Assembly: GCA_025800435.1 (NCBI GenBank)
Contig: JAOXRV010000618.1
Location: 1 to 5,852 of the forward strand
Direction: 5' to 3'
Length of the DNA stretch: 5,852 bases
Source: Cellvibrionaceae bacterium
Lineage (GTDB): Bacteria > Pseudomonadota > Gammaproteobacteria > Pseudomonadales > Cellvibrionaceae
Shown: positions 3,799-5,852 of the stretch, piece after piece
How the letters are laid out: every line of letters begins with the position of its first letter
Position numbering within the stretch: the stretch's first letter is position 1
Made by a program: the position numbers and the translations under genes
The notes under the pieces: model-generated
Database searches by the model: none
What the model was told of the DNA's origin: nothing
What the model saw: only the letters and a program-made list of their open reading frames with translations

Positions 3799-5852
3799 TT
3801 ACAGCATTCCCTTGAGCTTATAGAGTGCTTCTAGGGCTTGGCGGGGGCTTAAATCATCTGGGTTTAACTTGCCCAGCGCCTCAACCGCCGCGTGGTTGGT
3901 GGCGGCAAACATATCCGGCTGCTGGGGGCTGGCCGCCGCGCTGGTGCTTGCGGCTGGTGTTGGTTCGAGCGCGGGTTTTAGCAGCTCGTGCTCGGCACCG
4001 GCTTCCAGCGCCTGCAACTGCCGGCGGGCCTGGGTCAGTACCTCGGCCGGTATGCCCGCCAGTTTGGCCACTTGAATACCGTAGCTTTGGCTGGCGGGGC
4101 CCTCCTGAATATTGTGTAAAAACACAATATTGTCATTGTGCTCGGTGGCATCTAGGTGAACATTCGCTACCGAGGGCAGCGACTCGGGCAGGGCGGTTAC
4201 CTCAAAATAGTGGGTGGCAAATAAGGTAAAGGCGCGCACCCGCTCGGCCAGGTAAAGGGCGCAGGCCCAGGCCAGTGACAGGCCATCAAAGGTGGAGGTG
4301 CCCCGGCCAATTTCATCCATTAATACCAGGCTGCGTTCGCTGGCGTTGTGGAGGATATTGGCGGTCTCGGTCATTTCTACCATAAAGGTCGAGCGGCCAC
4401 CGGCCAGGTCGTCGGAGGAGCCGATACGGGTAAAGATTTTATCCACCAAGCCAATTTGGGCGGCCTCGGCCGGTACAAAGCTGCCGATTTGGGCCAGCAG
4501 TACAATCAGCGCATTCTGGCGCATATAGGTCGATTTACCGCCCATATTGGGGCCGGTCACAATCAGCATGCGGCGCTCGCTATTAAACTGCACATCGTTG
4601 GGCACAAAGGGGCCGTCTAAAACCTGCTCTACACCGGGTGGCGGCCTTGTGTAATCTGAATGCCCACTTGATTGCTAAGTTCGGGTTTTACCAGGCTCAG
4701 CTGGTCGGCGCGCTCGGCCAGGTTATTCAGCACATCCAGCTCGGCCACGGCGGCGGCAGAGCGCTGCAGCGCCAGCAAGTCCTCATTCAAGCGCTCAATC
4801 AGTTCTTCGTACAGAGCCTTCTCCCGGCTTAGGGCCCGGCTCTTGGCCGATAGGGCCTTGTCTTCAAATTCTTTTAGCTCGGGGGTGATAAAGCGCTCGG
4901 CGTTTTTTAAGGTTTGGCGGCGAATATATTCGGCCGGTGCGCCCTCGGCCTGGGCCTTAGAAATTTCAATATAGTAGCCGTGCACTCGGTTATAGCCCAC
5001 CTTAAGGGTGGCGATACCGGTGCGTTCTTTTTCCCGGGTTTCCAAATCCACCAAAAACTGGCCGGCGTTGGCGCTGATATTGCGCAGCTCATCCAGCTCA
5101 CTGTCGTAGCCCTCGGCAATCACTCCGCCATCACGAATCACCACCGGTGGGTTTTCCACCAGCGCCCGGTCGAGCAGCTCTACCAGCTCGGGGAATAGCG
5201 AAATTTCCTGGGCCAGCCAAGCCAAGCGTTCGGCGTCCAGCTCGGCCAGTTGGTTTTGTATCTCTGGGTAGCTGGCCAGCGAGCTAAGCAGCCGCGATAA
5301 ATCCCGGGGCCGGGCCGAACGCAGTGCCAGGCGGCCGAGTATGCGCTCCATATCGCCAATATTCTTTAACGGTTGTTGCAGCAGCTCGTAGCGGTAGCCA
5401 TCGCGCAGCTGGGCAATGGCGCCCTGGCGGCCGAGCAGGGTGCTAAGGTCGCGCAGGGGCCGGTGCAGCCAGCGCCGCAGCAAACGCCCGCCCATGGCGG
5501 TGCCAGTGTGGTTGAGTACCTGATAAAGGGTGTGTTCCTCGGTGCCGCCGAGGTTTTGATCCAGCTCTAGGTTTTTGCGGGTCGAGGCGTCCATTGCCAC
5601 CGCCTGGTCCCGGTCTTCAACGCTCAGGGCGCGAATATGGGGCAGGGCGGTGCGCTGGGTCTCTTGGGCATAGGCTAACAGGCAGCCGGCCGCAGCGATG
5701 GCCAGGGGCAGCTCGGCGCAGCCAAAACCGGCCAGGTCTTTGGTTTCAAACTGGGCGTTAAGCAAACGCTCGGCGGTTTCTTGCTCAAATTCCCAGGGCG
5801 CGCGGCGGCGCAGGCCGGGGCGGTTTTCCCACAGCGGGTTGCCCGCCAGTTC
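3799..5852 (-). pseudogene. mutS: DNA mismatch repair protein MutS, frameshifted, N-terminus outside window
   Basis: MutS recognises base mismatches and, using ATP, recruits MutL. Two abutting frames together give about 684 residues of MutS. The first (5852-4632) runs in from the window edge, beginning ELAGNPLWENRPGL, and covers the end of the connector domain plus the core/lever and clamp domains (VRDGGVIAEGYD-like segment VIRDGGVIAEGYDSELDEL, then VGYNRVHGYYIEISKAQ and RRQTLKNAERFITPELKEFE). It stops at TAG 4629-4631 right after GRHPV. The second frame (4632-3799) resumes as VEQVLDGPFVPNDV and carries the Walker A GPNMGGKST (4554-4528), Walker B LVLMDE (4329-4312), the THYFE segment, a probable beta-clamp motif QPDMF and the C-terminal oligomerisation helices. 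The N-terminal mismatch-binding domain (roughly 170 residues) is outside the window. As written, the product would lack the ATPase and be inactive. Both halves are well conserved, so the lesion is recent or a sequence error. Confidence 0.9.
4629..4634 (-). other. Frameshift junction in mutS (one base apparently missing)
   Basis: On the minus strand the text reads CAC CCG GTG TAG AGC AGG. Restoring one base gives CAC CCG GTG GTA GAG CAG GTT, which encodes HPVVEQV as expected for MutS at the start of its ATPase domain. The site is not a homopolymer and shows no slippery heptamer, so programmed frameshifting is unlikely. Confidence 0.88.

Noticed and set aside
3825..4229. Plus-strand open frame of 134 codons opposite mutS
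   Set aside because: The translation is low-complexity (Pro/Arg/Trp-rich), as expected opposite a GC-rich gene, with no clear ribosome binding site or domain.
3799..4605. The mutS 3' half as an independent stand-alone gene starting at GTG 4605
   Set aside because: MutS homology continues upstream of 4605 in the same frame to the frameshift, and the GTG is an internal Val codon.
4629..4634. Programmed ribosomal frameshift joining the two mutS frames
   Set aside because: A -1 shift would be needed at CCG GTG TAG, which is not a slippery heptamer, and no programmed frameshifting is known to me for MutS.

Overview
The window looks like chromosomal housekeeping DNA from a gammaproteobacterium. 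The gene order (DUF368 membrane protein, nlpD, rpoS, then convergent fdxA and mutS) resembles the rpoS neighbourhood of Pseudomonas, Cellvibrio and related marine gammaproteobacteria. The predicted RpoS and the 7Fe-8S ferredoxin are very close to their Pseudomonas/Azotobacter counterparts as I remember them. No mobile element, CRISPR array, tRNA or rRNA is visible. The lineage is inferred from gene order and remembered protein similarity, not from a search.

Layout: the plus strand carries the 3' end of a DUF368 integral membrane protein gene (1-472), then a 200-base spacer with a large inverted repeat and a near-perfect CRP-type palindrome. Next come nlpD (673-1509), a 104-base spacer with GGA-containing hairpins, and rpoS (1614-2576). 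A perfect-palindrome terminator at 2604-2630 separates this block from a convergent minus-strand block. Read in its own direction, that block is mutS (5852 to 3799, N-terminus outside the window), a 226-base leader with a promoter and hairpins, fdxA (3572-3249), a terminator, and a small histidine phosphatase gene (3177-2629).

Functionally the plus-strand block links envelope maintenance (a putative undecaprenyl-phosphate carrier and an amidase-activating lipoprotein) to the stationary-phase sigma factor. In related bacteria rpoS is partly transcribed from within nlpD. The minus-strand block holds mismatch repair, a low-potential ferredoxin and a SixA-like phosphatase.

The most notable observation is that mutS is broken by an apparent single-base loss near 4630-4634, exactly where the ATPase domain begins; both halves are otherwise well conserved. 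It is either a recent inactivation (a mutator genotype) or a sequence error. The other points are regulatory: the CRP-type palindrome abutting the nlpD Shine-Dalgarno sequence, a possible RsmA/CsrA hairpin before rpoS, a structured fdxA leader, and a terminator that leaves the phosphatase gene almost no room for its own promoter. I did not find a convincing novel multi-gene system.
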